64,000 nucleotides of DNA from the NCBI RefSeq assembly GCF_020510685.1, contig NZ_CP075185.1, positions 3,038,001-3,102,000 of the forward strand. Reading direction: 5' to 3'. Numbering within the stretch: the stretch's first letter is position 1; the number at the start of each line of letters is the position of its first letter. This DNA comes from Dechloromonas denitrificans. Lineage in GTDB: Bacteria; Pseudomonadota; Gammaproteobacteria; Burkholderiales; Rhodocyclaceae. The notes below the pieces were generated by a model. That model ran no database searches. It was not told the origin of the DNA and saw nothing but the letters and a program-made list of their open reading frames with translations. Shown one piece after another: positions 47,374-60,941 of the stretch. The position numbers were made by a program, and so were the translations under genes.

Positions 47374-48252
47374 ATGACTCCAGCATCGATGCACAGCGAC
47401 CAGGACAAAAAAGGGGATGCATTAAAGACCCAGCGATTTCAGATGCTGGAGGACATCGCCAAGGAGCTCTCGGGCGAGGTGATTTTCCCCACCTATTTCG
47501 ATGCTGTCATGCGCCTGCGCAAGGTTCTCCAGGATCCGGCCCAGAGCATTTCCGGAATCGCTGCGGCGGTTGCCATCGAACCCCTGATCAGCGCCAAATT
47601 GCTGCATCTGGCCAATTCCGTAGCCTTCAATCCGCAAGGCAGGGAAGTCGTCGATCTCAAGTCGGCAATTGCCCGACTCGGCGTCAACGCCGTGCGCACC
47701 GCAGCACTGTCCATCGTCATGACCCAGTTGTTGCGCGCCAAGGGCATGGCCGCCTTCTCCGAGATAACCCATGCGCTCTGGGAGCATTCCATCCGCACCG
47801 CAGCGGCCGCCCGCATCATTGCCAAGACGGCGAGTCGCCTGAATTCCGACGAAGCCATGCTGGCCGGCCTGATTCATGATCTTGGCGCGTTCTACATGCT
47901 CTACCGCGCGACGCAATATGAAGAATTACGGGAGCGCCCGGATAGCGTCAAGTACCTGATCATCCAGTGGCACGAAAGCATCGGCGCGTCACTGCTCAAC
48001 GCCATCGGCATTCCCGAGGAAATCGTCGACGCCACCATTGACCACGACCGGATTCGCCCCACCCCGGACCCCATCCGCAACCTGCAGGAAGTGATTTACG
48101 TGGCCAACATGCTGGCTGACGGCCATTTTGAATGGTTGATGCAGGATCAGCAGAAATCCCCGGAAGAATTAACCGTGCTGAATGAAAAATATGGCCACCT
48201 GATTCCTGAAATCGATGCCCTGGCCAAGGAAATGCACGCCAGTTTCAGTTGA
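47374..48252 (+). CDS. HDOD domain signalling protein
   Basis: 292 residues from ATG 47374. HDOD features: FPTYFDAVMRLRKVLQDPAQ, KLLHLANSVAFNP, LKSAIARLGVNAVRTAALS and GLIHDLGAFYML. The HD metal residues are partly kept (IHDLG). Such proteins link to c-di-GMP or stress signalling; the exact partner is unknown. It has no EAL or GGDEF domain attached. Confidence 0.88.
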   Translation: MTPASMHSDQDKKGDALKTQRFQMLEDIAKELSGEVIFPTYFDAVMRLRKVLQDPAQSISGIAAAVAIEPLISAKLLHLANSVAFNPQGREVVDLKSAIARLGVNAVRTAALSIVMTQLLRAKGMAAFSEITHALWEHSIRTAAAARIIAKTASRLNSDEAMLAGLIHDLGAFYMLYRATQYEELRERPDSVKYLIIQWHESIGASLLNAIGIPEEIVDATIDHDRIRPTPDPIRNLQEVIYVANMLADGHFEWLMQDQQKSPEELTVLNEKYGHLIPEIDALAKEMHASFS

Positions 48253-48273
48253 AATTGCGCGTGCCAACCCACC

Positions 48274-49035
48274 TTAGTCTTTCCGGCCGTGTCCGGTTTT
48301 AACTTGGGTCGATGCCAGGATGCCACGCAGGATGTTGATTTCGTCCTTTTCCAATCGAACGCGACCGAACATGCGGCGCAATTTGTGCATCAAACGACCT
48401 GGTTGGGCCGGATTAAAAAACCCGGTATCGGTCATCACCGACTCCAGATGCCCGAACAAGCCCTCAACTTCGTCCAGACTGGCCGTCGGCGAAACGAACG
48501 GAGTAACCCCCTGGCCGGCAACCGGCGGTCGCTCGGAAAACGCTGCCATGCGGCATTCGTAGCACAACACCTGCACTGCCGAACCAAGATTGAGCGAGCT
48601 GAAATCCGGATTGGTCGGTATCGTCACCGCCGCCTGACAATGCAGGATTTCCTCATTGCTCAGACCAACCGTTTCGTTGCCGAAAACCAGTGCCACATCC
48701 CCGTGTTCCGCTTCGGCCAGCAGACGGGCAACCGTTTCGCGCGGCTGGCCGATTGCCGGCCCGAGATCCCGCTGCCGTGCCGATAGCGCTACGGCAAATA
48801 CGCTTCCGGCAAGGGCTTCAGCCAGCGACGCGGTTATTTTTGCCTTTTCCAGCAGGTCGACCGCACCGGTCGCCCGCGTATCGGCTTCCGGATCAGGAAA
48901 CTGCTTGGGCTGCACCAGATACAAACTGGACAAGCCCATCGTCTTCATGGCCCGGGCCACCGCGCCGATATTACCCGGATGGCTAGGACGGCACAGGACG
49001 ACTCTGATACGTGAAAGAAGGCTTTCCGGGTTCAT
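48274..49035 (-). CDS. trmJ: tRNA (cytidine/uridine-2'-O)-methyltransferase TrmJ
   Basis: 253 residues. SPOUT signatures: IRVVLCRPSHPGNIGAVARA, MKTMGLSSLYLVQP, LVFGNETVGLSNEEI and SSLNLGSAVQVLCYE. It methylates position 32 of tRNAs. It is convergent with the HDOD gene and divergent from suhB. Confidence 0.93.
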   Translation of the reverse strand: MNPESLLSRIRVVLCRPSHPGNIGAVARAMKTMGLSSLYLVQPKQFPDPEADTRATGAVDLLEKAKITASLAEALAGSVFAVALSARQRDLGPAIGQPRETVARLLAEAEHGDVALVFGNETVGLSNEEILHCQAAVTIPTNPDFSSLNLGSAVQVLCYECRMAAFSERPPVAGQGVTPFVSPTASLDEVEGLFGHLESVMTDTGFFNPAQPGRLMHKLRRMFGRVRLEKDEINILRGILASTQVKTGHGRKD

Positions 49036-49062
49036 AGTGTAAAATTCGTTCTTTCAATATAA

Positions 49063-49086
49063 ATCGGGTGGCTTCTGCCACCCGAT
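49063..49086 (+). other. Perfect 10-bp hairpin in the suhB leader
   Basis: ATCGGGTGGC (49063-49072) pairs with GCCACCCGAT (49077-49086) around TTCT, 14 bases before the suhB start. It could act in the suhB mRNA leader or as an operator between trmJ and suhB. Confidence 0.55.
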
Positions 49087-49100
49087 AGCTCTTTAAAGCC

Positions 49101-49913
49101 ATGCATCCAGCCCTGAATATCGCCATCAAGGCGGCGCGCCGCGCCGGCCAGATCATCAATCGTGCTTCCAACGATCTCGACCTGCTGAAGGTTTCGACCA
49201 AACAGCCCAACGATTTCGTCACCGAAGTCGACAAGGCTGCCGAAGCCGCCATCATCGAGACGCTGCAGGAGGCCTACCCAGCGTACGGCATTTTAGCAGA
49301 GGAGTCCGGCGAGACGGCCGGCAAGGGTTCGGGCGACAGCGAATACCAGTGGATCATCGACCCACTGGACGGGACGACCAACTTCATCCATGGCATGCCC
49401 CAGTACGCCGTCTCGATTGCCCTGAGCAAAGGTGGCTCGATCGAACAAGCAGTGGTTTTCGACCCGAACCGCAACGAACTCTTCACGGCCAGCAAAGGCG
49501 GCGGCGCCTTCCTCAACGAACGCCGCATTCGTGTCTCGCGCCGCATCAAACTGCAGGGTTCCCTGATCGGAACCGGCTTTCCGTACCGCATGTTCGACAA
49601 GATCGACACCTACCTTGCCATCTTCAAGGAACTGTCCCAGAAGACGGCCGGCCAAAGGCGTCCGGGGGCAGCCTCGCTCGACCTCGCCTATGTTGCATGT
49701 GGCCGTTTTGACGGCTTCTGGGAATTCGGCCTGTCGCCCTGGGACATGGCCGCCGGCGTGCTGCTCATTTCGGAAGCGGGCGGCCTGGTCAGCGACCTGC
49801 GTGGCGAAGCCAACTATCTAGAAACCGGCAACCTGATCGCTGGCACACCGAAGGTTTTCGCCCCGCTACTCAAGGTCGTCGAAAGCCACCTGCCGGAATC
49901 GGTGCGCGGCTGA
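49101..49913 (+). CDS. suhB: Inositol-1-monophosphatase / SuhB
   Basis: 270 residues. The metal-binding DPLDGTTNF motif is at 87-95, with EESG upstream and [11 protein letters not shown] as the third site. SuhB also takes part in rRNA antitermination complexes in E. coli. The reading frame opens at [20 protein letters not shown], the family start. Confidence 0.95.
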   Translation: MHPALNIAIKAARRAGQIINRASNDLDLLKVSTKQPNDFVTEVDKAAEAAIIETLQEAYPAYGILAEESGETAGKGSGDSEYQWIIDPLDGTTNFIHGMPQYAVSIALSKGGSIEQAVVFDPNRNELFTASKGGGAFLNERRIRVSRRIKLQGSLIGTGFPYRMFDKIDTYLAIFKELSQKTAGQRRPGAASLDLAYVACGRFDGFWEFGLSPWDMAAGVLLISEAGGLVSDLRGEANYLETGNLIAGTPKVFAPLLKVVESHLPESVRG

Positions 49914-49933
49914 ACCAAGCTTTGTTGAGCAAG

Positions 49934-50054
49934 CCCACTTCCTGCTGCAGGGAGTGGGTATCCAGCAGGATCAAAACACGGCAATCTAATACCGTTGGGT
50001 TCCCAAACACCAACGATCGATGGGAACCACAGGAGCGCAATCAATCTGCGCTCC
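49934..50054. terminator. Three hairpins between convergent suhB and lolA
   Basis: CCCACTTCC/GGGAGTGGG (49934-49958), GGTTCCCA/TGGGAACC (49998-50028) and GGAGCGCA/TGCGCTCC (50032-50054). They fill the 148-base gap between two converging genes and probably stop both transcripts, though clear U-tracts are missing. Confidence 0.5.
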
Positions 50055-50061
50055 GTCCGCC

Positions 50062-50682
50062 TTATTCGCCGACGATATCGACGCCGGCCGGCGGTGTGAA
50101 TTTGAAAGTAGCAGCAGGGAGTACCGGGTTGCGTTCAAGCCTGGAAAAGCGGATATGCGTCGCCTGCCCGAAGCTGTCGTGTAACTCCATGGCCTTCAAG
50201 TCACTGCCGACGAAGCCGAGACGCACGCTTTCAAAGCCGCTGTCACTGGTCTTGGGAATCGCTTCGACCCAGGCCATCCCCTCGGCTTCGCCAACATCCT
50301 TGAGGGTGAAGTTTTTCTCCAGATCGTTGTTGCCCGAGAGTAGCGCGGCCGGCGACCCGTTGATTGCCTGACCGGCCTTGCGGACAGTGATCTGCTTCAG
50401 CTCGGTGTCGTAAATCCAGATTTTCTCGCCATCACCTACCACCAGCTGCGGATAGGGTTTCTGGATATCCCAGCGCAGTTTCCCAGGCCGCGAGATGGCG
50501 ACCAGGCCGGACGACTGCTGCGGTTTGCGCCCGCCTTTACCGATGACCATTTGGGAAAACTCCGCCTTCAGCGTCCGTGTGCTGCTAAGGAACTGATGGA
50601 GTTGATCGACGGCACCGGCCTGAGCCCACTGGGGCAAAACGGCGACTGCTGCGATCGACAGCATTTTCAGGGCAAATTTCAT
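50062..50682 (-). CDS. lolA: Outer-membrane lipoprotein carrier LolA
   Basis: 206 residues. A signal peptide occupies 1-22 ([16 protein letters not shown], cleavage AQA-G). The mature protein shows [40 protein letters not shown] and [18 protein letters not shown]. It carries lipoproteins across the periplasm to LolB. It overlaps the end of ftsK by four bases, the usual ftsK-lolA order. Confidence 0.95.
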   Translation of the reverse strand: MKFALKMLSIAAVAVLPQWAQAGAVDQLHQFLSSTRTLKAEFSQMVIGKGGRKPQQSSGLVAISRPGKLRWDIQKPYPQLVVGDGEKIWIYDTELKQITVRKAGQAINGSPAALLSGNNDLEKNFTLKDVGEAEGMAWVEAIPKTSDSGFESVRLGFVGSDLKAMELHDSFGQATHIRFSRLERNPVLPAATFKFTPPAGVDIVGE

Positions 50683-52988
50683 TCAGCTTCCTTGCGGGCC
50701 AAAACCTCACGGCCACCACGACCATCCATTGTCGAAACCAGACCGGCTTTTTCCATCGCTTCGATGAGCCGTGCCGAACGGTTATAACCGATACGCAGGT
50801 GACGCTGGACCAGCGAAATCGAAGCGCGCTTGTTCTTCAGCACGATATCGACAGCCTGGTCGTAGAGCGGATCGCTCTCGGCATCGTTACTCCCCTCGCC
50901 ACCCTCGCCTCCTTCTTCATCGTCCCCGGCAGACCCGGTGAGGATGTCTTCGATATATTCCGGCGCACCGGTCGCCTTCAGGTGCTCGACTACGCGATGC
51001 ACTTCGTCATCGGAGACGAAAGCACCATGCACCCGGGTCGGGTAACCGGTACCGGGCGCCAGATAGAGCATGTCGCCCTGGCCAAGCAGCGCCTCGGCGC
51101 CCATCTGATCAAGGATAGTCCGCGAATCGATCTTGCTGGACACCTGGAAGGAAAGACGAGTCGGGATATTCGCCTTGATCAGGCCGGTGATGACATCGAC
51201 GCTCGGCCGCTGGGTCGCCAGCACGAGGTGGATACCGGAGGCACGGGCTTTCTGCGCCAGACGGGCGATCTGTTCCTCGACCTTCTTGCCGACCACCATC
51301 ATCAGGTCAGCCAGTTCGTCGATGATGACGACGATGAACGGCATGGTCTTCAGCGGCTCCGGGGTTTCCGGCGTCAGCGTCAGCGGATTGGGGATGTGCT
51401 CGCCGCGCTTCTCGGCGTCGCGAATCTTGGTGTTGAGACCGGCGATATTGCGTACGCCCATCGCCGACATCAGCTTGTAGCGCTTCTCCATTTCCGTCAC
51501 GCACCAGTGCAGCGCATTGGCGGCCTGTTTCATGTCGGTGACGACCGGTGCCAGCAGGTGCGGGATGCCCTCGTAGATCGACAATTCGAGCATCTTCGGG
51601 TCGACCATGATCAGGCGGACCTGATCGGGCTCGGCTTTGTAAAGCATCGAGAGGATCATCGCATTGACCCCGACCGACTTGCCCGAACCGGTCGTCCCGG
51701 CAACCAGCAGGTGCGGCGTCTTGGCCAGATCGGCAACCACCGGCTGGCCGCCGATATCCTTGCCGAGACAGACCGTCAGAGGACTCGCCATGTCGTTGTA
51801 GGGCTTGCTGGAGATGATCTCGGAGAGCTTGACCATCTGCCGCCGGGCGTTGGGCAGCTCAAGCGCCATGCAGGACTTGCCGGGCACCGTTTCGACAACC
51901 CGGATCGACACCATGGCCAGCGCCCGCGCCAGGTCGCGCGCCAGATTGACGATCTGCGCGCCCTTGACGCCAACCGCCGGCTCGATTTCATAGCGGGTGA
52001 TCACCGGCCCCGGCAAGGCTGCCAGAACCTTGACCTGCACGCCAAAGTCGGCCAGCTTGCGCTCGATCAGACGCGAGGTGTATTCGAGGATTTCGGCGCT
52101 AACCGTCTCGGTCACCGGCGGCGCCGGATCGAGCAGGTGCAGCGGCGGCAGCTGGCCACCGATGATCGCCTCGGGGAAAAGGGCCACCTGCTTCTCGCGC
52201 TCGGCCCGCGCCTCGGCCTTCTTCGAGACCGGCACGTCGGGAGGCGGGGTTTCGATGATGATCGGATCGTGCAACTCGACCCGGCGCTTTTCTTCCTCGA
52301 CGACAACTTCCCGCTGCTGAGCCACTTCGCGACCGATCTTCCGGTCACGCCAGGCATCGAGCCGGCCGTAGAAAAAAGCGCCAAAGGCTTCCAGCAGCGC
52401 CCCCATTTTCTCGAAGGCCCACAGCCAGGACATCCCCGAGAAGACGCTCCAGCCGGCCGCGATCACCGCCAGCAGAAGCAGGGTCGAGCCGGTATAGCCA
52501 AGCTGACGGGCGAGCACACGGCTCATCTCGATGCCAAGCATGCCGCCGGGGCTGAGCGGCAATTCAGTCTGCATCGTGTAAAAACGCAAGGCTTCAAGCG
52601 ACGAACTGGCCACCAGCAGCAGAACAAAGCCGGCCAGCGCGATCAACAGCGAGCGACGATCGCCGGCATCCGCCACATTGAGTTTGCGAAAACCCCACCA
52701 GACGGACATGCCAAGCAGCACGATCCACCACCAAGCGGAAAGCCCGAAAATATACAGCAGCAGATCGGCAATCCAGGCTCCGGCCCGACCAGCCGGGTTA
52801 TGCATGGTTTGCGCGACAACGGCGTGCGACCAGCCCGGGTCTGCCTTGTCGAAGCCCCACAGGGCCATCGTCAGGAACAGCGCAACGGCGCCGACCGCCA
52901 ACCAGCGCGACTCCTGCAACAACGAGCCGATCTTGTCGGGGAGCGGGCTCGGCGAACTCCGGTCAACCATTCTTGCGCCCATCGTCAT
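50679..52988 (-). CDS. ftsK: DNA translocase FtsK
   Basis: 769 residues from ATG 52988 (ATGA overlap with the regulator upstream; MGARMVDR or MVDRSS starts 6 or 18 bases later are possible). Four hydrophobic segments lie in the first 170 residues ([18 protein letters not shown] onwards). The linker is short compared with E. coli (1329). The motor has Walker [14 protein letters not shown] and Walker [14 protein letters not shown]. The C-terminal gamma domain ([20 protein letters not shown]) reads KOPS. It resolves chromosome dimers at division. Confidence 0.96.
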   Translation of the reverse strand: MTMGARMVDRSSPSPLPDKIGSLLQESRWLAVGAVALFLTMALWGFDKADPGWSHAVVAQTMHNPAGRAGAWIADLLLYIFGLSAWWWIVLLGMSVWWGFRKLNVADAGDRRSLLIALAGFVLLLVASSSLEALRFYTMQTELPLSPGGMLGIEMSRVLARQLGYTGSTLLLLAVIAAGWSVFSGMSWLWAFEKMGALLEAFGAFFYGRLDAWRDRKIGREVAQQREVVVEEEKRRVELHDPIIIETPPPDVPVSKKAEARAEREKQVALFPEAIIGGQLPPLHLLDPAPPVTETVSAEILEYTSRLIERKLADFGVQVKVLAALPGPVITRYEIEPAVGVKGAQIVNLARDLARALAMVSIRVVETVPGKSCMALELPNARRQMVKLSEIISSKPYNDMASPLTVCLGKDIGGQPVVADLAKTPHLLVAGTTGSGKSVGVNAMILSMLYKAEPDQVRLIMVDPKMLELSIYEGIPHLLAPVVTDMKQAANALHWCVTEMEKRYKLMSAMGVRNIAGLNTKIRDAEKRGEHIPNPLTLTPETPEPLKTMPFIVVIIDELADLMMVVGKKVEEQIARLAQKARASGIHLVLATQRPSVDVITGLIKANIPTRLSFQVSSKIDSRTILDQMGAEALLGQGDMLYLAPGTGYPTRVHGAFVSDDEVHRVVEHLKATGAPEYIEDILTGSAGDDEEGGEGGEGSNDAESDPLYDQAVDIVLKNKRASISLVQRHLRIGYNRSARLIEAMEKAGLVSTMDGRGGREVLARKEAE

Positions 52989-53647
52989 GCACCCAGAATG
53001 ACCACCAGATCGTTCTCGGTCGCGATGTAGCCGCTCAACTCCAGATCGCGCATGACCTTGCTGACCATTTCGCGCGATGCACCAATCATTCTGGCCATAT
53101 CCTGCTTTGAAATCTTTTTCTTGACGATACGCCGCCCCTCTTCCTCTACCGAGAGATCGAGCAGCAAACGAGCGACGCGGCCATAGACATCGAGCAGCGC
53201 CAGACTCTCGATCTTGCGGTCGGCTTCGCGTAAACGGCGGACGAGAATCTGCATCAGCTTCTGTGCCACCTGAAAGTTGTCCTGCAGGCAGCGCTGGAAC
53301 GCTTCCTTGCTGAGCACCATCAATTCGCAAGGTTCACTGGCGACGACATTGGCCGAACGCGGGCTGCCGTCGATCAGACCCATTTCACCGAAGAACTCGC
53401 CCGGCCCGAGCCAGGCCAGGATGATCTCGCGCCCTTCTTCATCGGTATTGGTCACTTTGGCCCGCCCGGTGAGCACGGAATACAACGAATCGGTACTTTC
53501 CGCCGCGCGCACGACAAATGCGCCGCGCTCGACACGTTTGCGGACGGAAACCCGGGAAAGTTTTTCCAGTTCGGATTCATCCAGCCCGGAAAACAGCGGC
53601 ACGTTGCGCAATACAACCAGGCTCAAGCCGAAATTAGCAGCAGACAT
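52985..53647 (-). CDS. Crp/Fnr family transcription regulator
   Basis: 220 residues. Cyclic-nucleotide-type sensor barrel ([40 protein letters not shown]), dimer helix ([18 protein letters not shown]) and a C-terminal HTH ([20 protein letters not shown]). No cysteine set for an Fe-S cluster is seen, so it is not Fnr proper. A -10 (TATAAT, complement of 53680-53685) lies 33 bases upstream. It is followed by ftsK in a coupled way. Confidence 0.9.
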   Translation of the reverse strand: MSAANFGLSLVVLRNVPLFSGLDESELEKLSRVSVRKRVERGAFVVRAAESTDSLYSVLTGRAKVTNTDEEGREIILAWLGPGEFFGEMGLIDGSPRSANVVASEPCELMVLSKEAFQRCLQDNFQVAQKLMQILVRRLREADRKIESLALLDVYGRVARLLLDLSVEEEGRRIVKKKISKQDMARMIGASREMVSKVMRDLELSGYIATENDLVVILGA

Positions 53648-53679
53648 AAATCAGTTTCCGTTCATGGGGTTACGTATCG

Positions 53680-53747
53680 ATTATAAACTGCTTTCCCAAT
53701 CAGCACGGGAACTCGGGAAAAATCCGAGGCTCAGAGAAGGCTATAAT
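53680..53747. promoter_or_regulatory. Divergent -10 boxes for the Crp-like gene and trxB
   Basis: TATAAT occurs leftward (53680-53685 complement) and rightward (53742-53747). No good -35 is seen for either, so both may need an activator. Confidence 0.5.
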
Positions 53748-53758
53748 TTTCCGCTTAA

Positions 53759-54733
<975 letters not shown>

Positions 54734-54742
54734 GTCTCCGGC

Positions 54743-55291
54743 TTGATCGATCCGGACGATCTTGCAGCCTTTCGGGCGGCAGTGGCCGATACCAAGCCAC
54801 TGCCGAAGACCGACCGCGTCCACCTGGGCGGGCCAATGCCACCACCCCGCCCGCTGCAACATATTGCCGATGAGCACGCCGCACTGCACGAGAGCCTGTA
54901 TGGCGCGATCAGCCTGCAGGACCGGCTGGAGGGTGGCGACGAGCCGAACTACACACGAAACGGACTGGCCAGCACCGTGCTGCGTGATTTGCGCCGCGGC
55001 CGCTGGGTGATTCAGGATGAAATCGACCTGCACGGCCTGAATCGCGAAGAAGCCAGGCAACTGCTGGCCGAATTCATGGTCGAGAGTCTGCATTACGGCA
55101 AGCGCTGCGTTCGGGTGATCCACGGCAAGGGACTGAGCTCACCGCAAAGAACCTCCGTCCTGCGCCAGCTGGTACGCGGTTGGCTGGCCCAAAGGGAAGA
55201 AGTCCTGGCCTACTGCCAGGCCAGGCCGCACGACGGCGGCGAAGGTGCGTTGATCGTCCTGCTGCGGGCCCAGAAAGCCCAGCACCGCTAG
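54743..55291 (+). CDS. Smr domain protein (DNA endonuclease SmrA-like)
   Basis: 182 residues with a probable TTG start at 54743, nine bases after trxB; no ATG is available before the conserved part. The Smr domain (about 95-180) has EIDLHGLNREEARQLLAEFM, KRCVRVIHGKGLSS and the end EGALIVLLRAQK. The DLHG and HGKG motifs are intact. E. coli SmrA/SmrB (YdaL/YfcN) members act as nucleases, SmrB on collided ribosome mRNA. The exact subgroup is uncertain. Confidence 0.88.
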   Translation: MIDPDDLAAFRAAVADTKPLPKTDRVHLGGPMPPPRPLQHIADEHAALHESLYGAISLQDRLEGGDEPNYTRNGLASTVLRDLRRGRWVIQDEIDLHGLNREEARQLLAEFMVESLHYGKRCVRVIHGKGLSSPQRTSVLRQLVRGWLAQREEVLAYCQARPHDGGEGALIVLLRAQKAQHR

Positions 55292-55311
55292 GCCCTGGCA
55301 CACCGCAAAGC

Positions 55312-55659
55312 CTAGTCGCCGCGCGCCAGGGCCTTCTTGAAACGCTCTGGGTCTTCAACTCCGGACCAACCGGTACCGGAATGTTTCTCGGACAAATTAA
55401 GGGCCGAATGCAGGTTGAACAGATGAAAGATTTCCATGGCGATGGCTGCCGGAAAACCCTGTCGCCCGGACCTGGCTGGCAACATCAGCTCGTTCAGGTA
55501 GACATCGAGTGCGGACTTGCCCCACAGCGCAACGATTTGCCCCAGGATGCGCGGGAATTGCTGCTCGATCTGAGTTGGATAGTATTTCTGCTCAGCCCCC
55601 AGCAGGGCCATTAGCTGGGTCCGCAGTTCCGAAACATTGATATCGTTCGAAGTATCCAC
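55312..55659 (-). CDS. Hypothetical protein
   Basis: 115 residues. Reads INVSELRTQLMALLGAEQKY, YPTQIEQQFPRILGQIVALW, GKSALDVYLNELMLPARSGR and QGFPAAIAMEIFHLFNLHSA. Helical, no signal or membrane segment. This looks like a family restricted to betaproteobacteria near PII genes; no function can be named. It is 17 bases downstream of glnB in the same direction. Confidence 0.7.
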   Translation of the reverse strand: MDTSNDINVSELRTQLMALLGAEQKYYPTQIEQQFPRILGQIVALWGKSALDVYLNELMLPARSGRQGFPAAIAMEIFHLFNLHSALNLSEKHSGTGWSGVEDPERFKKALARGD

Positions 55660-55676
55660 GGACCTGCTCCCAATGT

Positions 55677-57654
<1,978 letters not shown>

Positions 57655-57665
57655 CTGACCGGGTC

Positions 57666-58202
57666 TTACTTGGCTTCGGCCTGGTAACGGGCAACGCCTT
57701 CCAGGATTTCCTTGTGGGCGGCTTCGATGCCCTGCCAGCCGACTACCTTGACCCACTTGCCCTTTTCGAGATCCTTGTAGTGCGAGAAAAAGTGTTCGAT
57801 CTGGTCGCGCAGGATCTGCGGAATGTCTTCGAAGGTATTGACGTCGTTGTACGTCTGGCTGATCTTGCGAACCGGCACGGCGAGCAACTTGGCGTCCTGG
57901 CCGCCTTCGTCCTCCATCGCCAGCATGCCGAGCGGACGGCAGCGAACTACCACACCCGGCGGCAGGCCGAACGGACAGACGACCAACACATCGACCGGGT
58001 CGCCGTCACCGGCAATGGTGTTGTTGATGTAACCGTAGTTGCACGGATAGTGCATGGCAGTACCCATGAAGCGATCAACGAAAATCGCGCCGGATTCCTT
58101 GTCAACTTCATACTTGACCGGATCGGAATGGGCCGTGATCTCGATGATCACATTGAAGTCGTCGGGAAGTGACTTGCCTGAAGATACGTTATTAAGAGCC
58201 AT
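57666..58202 (-). CDS. ppa: Inorganic pyrophosphatase
   Basis: 178 residues from ATG 58202 (E. coli 176). The metal-binding signature DGDPVDVLV is intact, with [20 protein letters not shown] and [12 protein letters not shown] also typical. It hydrolyses pyrophosphate, driving biosynthetic reactions. It is 11 bases upstream of nadE and could be co-transcribed. Confidence 0.97.
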   Translation of the reverse strand: MALNNVSSGKSLPDDFNVIIEITAHSDPVKYEVDKESGAIFVDRFMGTAMHYPCNYGYINNTIAGDGDPVDVLVVCPFGLPPGVVVRCRPLGMLAMEDEGGQDAKLLAVPVRKISQTYNDVNTFEDIPQILRDQIEHFFSHYKDLEKGKWVKVVGWQGIEAAHKEILEGVARYQAEAK

Positions 58203-58259
58203 TTTTATCTCTGCGGTAAGGTTTGAGAACTTGCGATTATAGCGCTGCACGCGGCTTTC

Positions 58260-59045
58260 TCATTGCCAGGCAGCGAGGAACTCCTGCCAGTGCGGCGCGC
58301 CGATTTTGGCCAGTTGCGCCTTGACGAATTCGCCCTCGGCGATTTCCTCTTCCGCCGTCAGTTCGCCACGCAAGCGACGGAAACGGTTATAGACGAGATA
58401 GGTATTGATCACATCGGTTTCGCAGTAGTCGCGAATCTCGGCGCTCTTGCCGGCTTGCCAGGCCTCCCACACCTTGCCGCCGTCCATGCCGAGCTTGCCG
58501 GGGAATCCGTAGAGCTTCGCCAGATCGTCGAGCGGCGCGTTGGCGCGGGCGTTGTAGAGGGCCAGCAGGTCCATCAGGTCGAGGTGCCGGGTATGGTAGC
58601 GGCTGATGTAGTTATTCCATTTGAAATCGCGGGAATCGGCGTAGTCGCCATCGCCCAGATCCCAGTAGCGAGGGGCGCTGACGCCATGCAGCATGCCGCG
58701 GTAATGGAGCACCGGCAGATCGAAGCCACTGCCGTTCCAGGAAACGATCTGCGGCGTAAATTTCTCGATGCCATCAAAAAACCGCTGGATGATCGCGCCC
58801 TCATTGAGATCCGGTTCTGACAGCGACCAGACCTTCAGACCCTCGCTGGTGCGCAGCACACAGGAGATGGTCACCACCCGCTGCAAATGCAGTTGCAGGA
58901 AATCGTTGCCGGTTTTGGCACGGCGTTGCTGGAAAGCGAGTTCGGCGACTTCGTCGTCGGAAAGCTCACCGGGCAGGTCGTTCAAACGGCGCAGGCCGCT
59001 GACATCGGGAATGGTTTCGATGTCGAAGACCAGGACCGGCTTCAT
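58260..59045 (-). CDS. Predicted 3'-5' exonuclease (PolB exonuclease-like)
   Basis: 261 residues. VLVFDIETIPDVSGLRRLN gives the DxE motif I; IVSWNGSGFDLPVLHYR motif II; and RDYCETDVINTYLVYNRF motif III (YxxxD type). The family (DUF2319-like) is related to DNA polymerase B proofreading domains but lacks a polymerase. It overlaps cysM by four bases. The substrate is not known. Confidence 0.88.
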   Translation of the reverse strand: MKPVLVFDIETIPDVSGLRRLNDLPGELSDDEVAELAFQQRRAKTGNDFLQLHLQRVVTISCVLRTSEGLKVWSLSEPDLNEGAIIQRFFDGIEKFTPQIVSWNGSGFDLPVLHYRGMLHGVSAPRYWDLGDGDYADSRDFKWNNYISRYHTRHLDLMDLLALYNARANAPLDDLAKLYGFPGKLGMDGGKVWEAWQAGKSAEIRDYCETDVINTYLVYNRFRRLRGELTAEEEIAEGEFVKAQLAKIGAPHWQEFLAAWQ

Positions 59046-59941
59046 GCCGGGAAAACGCCCGTAGACAGGTAACGATCACCGCGATCGCAAACGATGCTGA
59101 CGATTACGGCATTTTCCAGCGTCTGCGACAGCCGCAGGGCAACGGCCAGGGCGCCGCCCGATGAAATGCCGGCAAAGATGCCTTCTTCCATTGCCAGGCG
59201 CCGGGTCATTGCCTCGGCATCGGACTGGCTGACGTATTCGATGCGATCGACATTGGTCTTGTCGTAAATTTTCGGCAGATAGGCTTCCGGCCATTTGCGG
59301 ATCCCGGGAATCTGACTACCCTCCTCCGGCTGGCAACCGACAATCTCGATCGCCGGATTCTGGGCCTTGAGGAAGGCCGCAGTACCCATGAGAGTGCCGG
59401 TGGTACCCATACTAGAGACAAAATGGGTGATTTTCCCAGCCGTATCGCGCCAGATCTCCGGACCGGTACCTTCGAAATGCGCCAGCGGATTGTCCGGGTT
59501 GGCAAACTGGTCGAGGATGATGCCCCGGCCTTCGTCGCGCATCCGGTCAGCGACATCGCGCGCCAGTTCCATCCCGCCATCCTTCGGCGTCAATACCAGT
59601 TCGGCGCCAAAGGCCCGCATGGTCTGTCGACGCTCGACGCTCTGGTTTTCCGGCATGACCAGGATCATCTTGTAGCCCTTCATCGCCGCCGCCATGGCCA
59701 ACGCGATGCCGGTATTGCCGGAGGTCGCCTCGATCAGCGTATCGCCCGGCTTGATCTCGCCGCGTGCTTCGGCATGGACGATCATCGACAAGGCCGGGCG
59801 ATCCTTGACCGAACCGGCCGGGTTGTTGCCTTCCAGCTTGGCGAGAATGACATTGCCACGCTTGTCGTTGTCAGCACCGGGGATACGCACCAGACGGACC
59901 AGCGGGGTGTTTCCGACAAAATCCTGCAGGGTTTTATACAT
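59042..59941 (-). CDS. cysM: Cysteine synthase B
   Basis: 299 residues from ATG 59941. PLP lysine in [16 protein letters not shown], substrate loop [20 protein letters not shown] and phosphate site [11 protein letters not shown]. The R-D-R sequence after the lysine and overall length point to CysM rather than CysK. It forms cysteine from O-acetylserine and (thio)sulfide. Overlaps hldD by eight bases. Confidence 0.94.
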   Translation of the reverse strand: MYKTLQDFVGNTPLVRLVRIPGADNDKRGNVILAKLEGNNPAGSVKDRPALSMIVHAEARGEIKPGDTLIEATSGNTGIALAMAAAMKGYKMILVMPENQSVERRQTMRAFGAELVLTPKDGGMELARDVADRMRDEGRGIILDQFANPDNPLAHFEGTGPEIWRDTAGKITHFVSSMGTTGTLMGTAAFLKAQNPAIEIVGCQPEEGSQIPGIRKWPEAYLPKIYDKTNVDRIEYVSQSDAEAMTRRLAMEEGIFAGISSGGALAVALRLSQTLENAVIVSIVCDRGDRYLSTGVFPA

Positions 59942-60932
59942 TTTTATGGAGCCACTCGATATATTGGGAGACGCCCTCCTCAACCGTGGCCATCGGCGCA
60001 TCGTAACCGGCAGCGCGCAAGCGGCTCAGATCGCCCTGCGTGAATGCCTGGTACTTGCCCTTCAGCGCCTCGGGGAAGGCGATGTATTCGAGCAAGCCCT
60101 GTGCCCGCAGTTCTTCCAACGTCAGCGGCGCCTCGTTTTTTGCCTTGCGACAGCCGTTGGCTGCAGCAACCGCGACATCATTGAAACTCTGCGCCCGGCC
60201 TGAACCGAGATTGAAAATGCCGGATTTCTCCGGGTGATCGAGGAAGTACAGATTGACCTTGGCGACATCGCCGACAAAGACGAAATCGCGCTGCTGACCG
60301 CCATCCGGATAGCCGTGCGAACCCTCGAACAACTTGACCTTGCCGTCTGCGCGGAACTGGTTGAAGTTATGGAAAGCAACCGACGCCATCCGCCCCTTGT
60401 GCGTCTCGCGCGGACCATAGACATTGAAGTAGCGAAAACCGACGATCTGGGACGACGGGTGCTGCGCTAAGCGCTGGCGGACAACCTGATCGAAGAGAAA
60501 TTTGGAGTAGCCGTAGACGTTGAGCGGCCCTTCGTATTGGCGCTCTTCCTTGAACACGCTGCTGCTGCCGTAGGTGGCGGCACTGGACGCATACAAAAAT
60601 TGGACATCCTGATCCTGACACCAGTCGAGCAGGATCATCGAGTAACGGTAGTTGTTCTCCATCATGTAGCGACCGTCGGTTTCCATGGTGTCGGAGCAAG
60701 CCCCTTCATGGAAAATCGCCTCGATTTCGCCGTCGAAATGGCCGGCCTGGATGCGCTCGATGAAATCGTGCTTGTCGAGATAATCGGCGATTTCGCAGTC
60801 AATCAGATTTCTGAACTTGTCGGCCTTGGTCAGGTTGTCGACCGCAATGATCTTGGTCACGCCGCGCTCGTTGAGCGCCTTGACGATGTTGGAACCAATA
60901 AAGCCGGCGGCGCCGGTAACAACTGTGTACAT
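59934..60932 (-). CDS. hldD: ADP-L-glycero-D-manno-heptose 6-epimerase
   Basis: 332 residues. NADP site [40 protein letters not shown], catalytic YGYSKFLFD and the end VSQYIEWL. It makes the L,D-heptose donor for LPS inner core. Position beside hldE gives a heptose pathway pair. Confidence 0.96.
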   Translation of the reverse strand: MYTVVTGAAGFIGSNIVKALNERGVTKIIAVDNLTKADKFRNLIDCEIADYLDKHDFIERIQAGHFDGEIEAIFHEGACSDTMETDGRYMMENNYRYSMILLDWCQDQDVQFLYASSAATYGSSSVFKEERQYEGPLNVYGYSKFLFDQVVRQRLAQHPSSQIVGFRYFNVYGPRETHKGRMASVAFHNFNQFRADGKVKLFEGSHGYPDGGQQRDFVFVGDVAKVNLYFLDHPEKSGIFNLGSGRAQSFNDVAVAAANGCRKAKNEAPLTLEELRAQGLLEYIAFPEALKGKYQAFTQGDLSRLRAAGYDAPMATVEEGVSQYIEWLHKNV

Positions 60933-60941
60933 GCTTTTTCC

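Noticed and set aside
50799..53030. 743-residue open frame on the plus strand
   Set aside because: Antisense to ftsK in the shadow frame of GC-rich codons; His/Asp/Arg-rich without any domain.
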